This document shows, in pieces, positions 61,295 through 64,000 of a stretch of 64,000 nucleotides of DNA. The notes below the pieces were generated by a model. That model was not told the DNA's origin, made no database searches, and saw nothing but the letters and a program-made list of their open reading frames with translations. The stretch comes from Candidatus Nanosynbacter featherlites. Lineage in GTDB: Bacteria; Patescibacteriota; Saccharimonadia; Saccharimonadales; Saccharimonadaceae. How positions within the stretch are numbered: position 1 is the stretch's first letter; every line of letters begins with the position of its first letter. The position numbers were made by a program, and so were the translations under genes. Location of the stretch: contig NZ_CP040004.1 of assembly GCF_005697565.1 (NCBI RefSeq), positions 620,001 to 684,000 of the forward strand, in the 5' to 3' direction.

Positions 61295-62218
61295 TTAGAA
61301 TAAGCGGAATCGCTTGGCAAGTAGTAATGTTAGTAAAATTAACAACAATGTAACCCCCATGATGGCAATGTAAGCCCACTGCTCACCTTGGAACGGCAGC
61401 CCAATGTTCATGCCATACATGCCGTAGAAGACGTTTGGCACCGCCAGTAAAATGGTGATGGTTGTCAACACTTTCATGCGCTGATTCAGGGTGTTGTTAG
61501 CAATGGTCGAATAGGCGTTTTGGATACTGTCAATCGTTTGGGCGCTTGAGCTAATAGCCACCAACAACTGGCGAGCGTGCAGTATAATATCGCCAAAGGC
61601 TTCAATATCACGCAGATTGAACAATTGACGACGATTCATTTCCAGTTGACCGACAACCGTTACTAGCCCCTCCAAGCCACTCCGATATTCATTGAGACTA
61701 TCCTCAATGGCAACAAATTCAACAAAGTCCTCGTTTTGAACATCAAAGTGCGTGAGCCGCTTGCGAGCGCTGGTAATTTTGGTCGACAGCGCATGGAGCC
61801 GCTGCTCGTATTCAGTGATGATGGAGGCAATGACAGCAGACACCACCGCAGAAGGCTGGCGCGTGTCAGTAGTCATGAAGGCATCAGTGTCTAACGGTGA
61901 AAAAGAGGTGTGCGGACTGGCGGTAACCAGCCGATCACGCGACACCGCAATCAATATTGGAGCAGTTTTGGCAGCATCAGCTGCACCAACCGGCAAACGT
62001 AAAAAGATATATTCTACGCCATTACTAAACTCTGCTCGTGACAATTCACGGACATCACAAACATCGCGCAAGATATTTGCGTTCAGCAGGAGTTTATCCG
62101 ACAAGTCAACTACATCCAGCAATTTACCAGATATATGCACCCACGCGTGAGAGCGAGGACGACTAACTTTTTCTAAACGCTCACCTGCCGCTGATCGTTC
62201 AAAGTATTCCACCACCAT
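61295..62218 (-). CDS. corA: CorA-family Mg2+/Co2+ transporter
   Basis: 307 aa: a large soluble N-terminal domain, a long helix, then two C-terminal membrane helices with the signature YGMNIGLP (GMN) at the end of the first. CorA pentamers import Mg2+. The motif context LLAVPNVFYGMYGMN is typical. TATAAT lies 8 bases before the ATG (leaderless). Confidence 0.93.
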   Translation of the reverse strand: MVVEYFERSAAGERLEKVSRPRSHAWVHISGKLLDVVDLSDKLLLNANILRDVCDVRELSRAEFSNGVEYIFLRLPVGAADAAKTAPILIAVSRDRLVTASPHTSFSPLDTDAFMTTDTRQPSAVVSAVIASIITEYEQRLHALSTKITSARKRLTHFDVQNEDFVEFVAIEDSLNEYRSGLEGLVTVVGQLEMNRRQLFNLRDIEAFGDIILHARQLLVAISSSAQTIDSIQNAYSTIANNTLNQRMKVLTTITILLAVPNVFYGMYGMNIGLPFQGEQWAYIAIMGVTLLLILLTLLLAKRFRLF

Positions 62219-62263
62219 ATACTTTGATTATACGAAAAAAGGTTATGTTTTGCTACTACTCGC

Positions 62264-63379
62264 TTATTCCCAGCGAAATAGTTTAATAGCCAACAGGTAG
62301 ACAATGACAATACACAGCAGCACTCCACCAAACTGAGGCAAGACCTCCGTCAGGGTGGCATGTTCGGTTGATATCAACCGAAGACCATCCACAACAGGAG
62401 TCATTGGGATAAATTGGTTGATCGCCTTAAGCCATTCTGGGAATAAGAACGATGGGAAAAAGGCACCAGACAGGAACATCATCGGGAAGGAGATGAGGTT
62501 TGATAGCGGCGCTGACTGATTCTCATTTTTTGCCCAGGCACCAACCATTAGCCCAAGCCCGACCATCATCACGGCAGCCAATGTCAAGAACGGCACAAAC
62601 AGCAGCCAATCACCGCGCATGGTGAATTTGAACAGCAACATACTGACAACCAACATCAGTGCAGCACTTGCCAAAGACACCAAGGTATAGACGATGGCAG
62701 TAGCAATAATCAATTGACCAGACGTAAACGGTGCAGCCCGCAAGCGACGATAATTACCTTTTTGCTTTTCAGTTGGCATTTGGTTTGCCAAGCCAAAGAT
62801 ACCCATACTCATCAAGCTAAACGCCAACAGTCCAGTGAAAGTGTAGTCAAACGTTTTCAGGGCCTCATCCCCAACTGCTTGTGAGGCTACTTTAAATGGT
62901 GGTTCTGGCTGACCCATGGCTTTATTGATACTACCAACAATCTGGCCCATCACAGCAGTCAGCGCACTAGCAGCCTGATCTTGCCCTTTCGCGTGCAACA
63001 CGTTCAGTGTACCAGACGGGCGAGCTTTTGCGCCTTCGCCCTTAACCTCACCAAACTCTTTTGGTAGCTCAATGATACCGTCAATTTCCGAACGCTTCAT
63101 CTTTTCTTTGGCATCATCGATGTTTTTCACGTCCTGAACTTGCAGCAGTTTTGATGTATCATTTTTTGCACCATCGACAAACTGCTTGGCGAACTCAGTG
63201 TTTGAATGATTGATAATGGCAACCTTGAAGTTAGTCGTCTGATTGTTGAAAATCGAACCAAACACAAACAAGAAAATCAGCGGGAACAAAAAAGTAAAGA
63301 ACAATGCCATTTTGTCGCGCAGCAAACGCTTAAGGCCAGCTACGACCTGACCAATGATACCTATCCAATATTTTTTCAT
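62264..63379 (-). CDS. ABC-2 type transporter permease
   Basis: 371 aa. One N-terminal helix, an extracytoplasmic domain (about 45-165) and five C-terminal membrane helices, the ABC2_membrane_3 layout of drug, lipid or peptide exporters. The start is ATG 63379, 4 bases after the ATPase stop; the overlapping upstream frame to 63445 is inside the ATPase gene. Pairs with the ATPase at 63384. Confidence 0.88.
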   Translation of the reverse strand: MKKYWIGIIGQVVAGLKRLLRDKMALFFTFLFPLIFLFVFGSIFNNQTTNFKVAIINHSNTEFAKQFVDGAKNDTSKLLQVQDVKNIDDAKEKMKRSEIDGIIELPKEFGEVKGEGAKARPSGTLNVLHAKGQDQAASALTAVMGQIVGSINKAMGQPEPPFKVASQAVGDEALKTFDYTFTGLLAFSLMSMGIFGLANQMPTEKQKGNYRRLRAAPFTSGQLIIATAIVYTLVSLASAALMLVVSMLLFKFTMRGDWLLFVPFLTLAAVMMVGLGLMVGAWAKNENQSAPLSNLISFPMMFLSGAFFPSFLFPEWLKAINQFIPMTPVVDGLRLISTEHATLTEVLPQFGGVLLCIVIVYLLAIKLFRWE

Positions 63380-63383
63380 ACTA

Positions 63384-64000
63384 CTAATCCCGTATCGCCT
63401 TTCCTGTAAGATCGATGAAAACGTCTTCCAAATTTGCCTGTTCAACCACCTGCTTTTTCTTAAAACCGCGCTTGAGTAACTGTTGAATCAAGTTGTGTGG
63501 CGAATCAGTGGTGATGATTTGGCCATTGTCCATAATCGCCAATCGGTCGCACAGCAATTCAGCCTCATCCATGTAGTGTGTCGTCAAGACAATGGTAACG
63601 CCCTCTTCGCGTATTTGCTTGATCAGCTCCCACAGGTTGCGGCGCGCTTGTGGATCCAAGCCAGTGGTTGGCTCGTCTAAGAACAAGACTTTTGGATTAT
63701 TTACCAAGGTTGACGCAATAGCGAAACGCTGTTTTTGTCCACCAGACAATTGCTCAACGTAGTTCTTAGCTTTTTCTGTCAATTGTACTTTGGCTAGCAA
63801 TGCAGCCACGTCAATCATGTTGCCATACAAACTGGCAAACATTTTCAACTGCTCAGTCAATGTCAAATGGTCATAAAAATTAGTTGACTGCAGCTGAATA
63901 CCAATGATATCTTTGATCTTTTTAGGGTGTTTCGCTACGTCAATACCGTCAATGACGGCCGTACCGTCATCAATGGTGCGTAATGCCTCCAGCATCTCGA
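63384..64000 (-). CDS. ABC transporter ATP-binding protein, 5' partial
   Basis: Runs off the right edge of the window; Walker A lies outside. Visible are the Q-loop region (IGIQLQSTNFYDHLT), signature LSGGQKQRFAIA, Walker B VLFLDEPTTGLDP and H-loop TTHYMDEAE. The C-terminal extension (LEDVFIDLTGKAIRD) is typical of CcmA/DrrA-like exporters working with ABC-2 permeases. Confidence 0.93.
   Translation of the reverse strand, partial: EMLEALRTIDDGTAVIDGIDVAKHPKKIKDIIGIQLQSTNFYDHLTLTEQLKMFASLYGNMIDVAALLAKVQLTEKAKNYVEQLSGGQKQRFAIASTLVNNPKVLFLDEPTTGLDPQARRNLWELIKQIREEGVTIVLTTHYMDEAELLCDRLAIMDNGQIITTDSPHNLIQQLLKRGFKKKQVVEQANLEDVFIDLTGKAIRD

Noticed and set aside
1..64000. Recoded TGA (Gly), as in Gracilibacteria/Absconditabacteria.
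   Set aside because: TGA ends many genes here in coupled ATGA overlaps, and no conserved domain needs TGA read-through.

Overview
The window looks like one chromosome segment of a member of Candidatus Saccharibacteria (TM7, Candidate Phyla Radiation), probably a host-associated type. This is judged from memory of the families, not from a search. The basis is: a small-cell housekeeping set with very short gene gaps; a type IV pilus cluster; an HrcA/CIRCE heat-shock regulon; cell-wall genes (murC, murJ, divIC-like); surface proteins ending in a Gram-positive type sorting signal; and no respiratory or amino-acid biosynthesis genes. TGA works as a stop codon (several ATGA overlaps), so the code is standard. 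GC is moderate, just under half by eye. No CRISPR array, insertion sequence, prophage or rRNA was seen.

Layout. 1-5816 (+): pilB (cut by the left edge), pilC (frameshifted), pilM, pilN, pilO, a small membrane protein and a PRC-barrel protein. 5821-8105 (-): recX, a 2H phosphoesterase and recA; a pilin at 8184 (+) is divergent from recA. 8577-20430 (-): a bPH-domain membrane protein, ruvB, a HIT protein, an HD protein, ruvA, ruvC, a lamin-tail surface protein, yebC, a P-loop kinase, a short comEC, an unknown 492-aa protein, tRNA-Lys, a membrane protein and a DUF192 protein. 20476-30244: heat-shock genes dnaJ, dnaK and hrcA-microprotein-grpE with four CIRCE operators, interleaved with a kinase-like gene, an unknown gene and a giant GH16/Asp-box surface protein. 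30241-33642: an LssY-like protein, gmk and a second Asp-box surface protein. 33750-41757 (-): a nucleotidase, then lepA split into two reading frames by two unrelated genes, then murJ, ftsH and tilS. 41856-45387: three CAU-anticodon tRNAs around a three-gene redox-like operon and a divIC-like gene. 45428-53697: unknown small proteins, murC, mazG, NUDIX, trmB, mscS, a four-gene envelope operon, mutY and a VIT-family transporter. 53698-64000: CYTH, a serine hydrolase, NUDIX, a GH5 glucanase, aspS, a CBS-domain protein, a DsbA-like protein, corA and an ABC exporter (ATPase cut by the right edge).

How it fits together. PilB/C/M/N/O plus a pilin and ComEC make a pilus and DNA-uptake set. RecA, RecX and RuvABC handle recombination. 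Two surface proteins share a seven-repeat Asp-box propeller and a C-terminal LADTG-membrane helix-basic tail. One of them carries a GH16 glucanase, and a cytosolic GH5 exo-glucanase may process its products.

The observations I rate highest are: the lepA gene split with an inserted two-gene segment and a new promoter for the second half; a -1 frameshift in pilC exactly at the slippery heptamer A AAA AAG; a cysteine-less dihydrolipoamide-dehydrogenase-like protein in an operon with a stand-alone ATP-cone; and a very regular pattern of -10 boxes 5-9 bases before start codons, implying widespread leaderless mRNAs.
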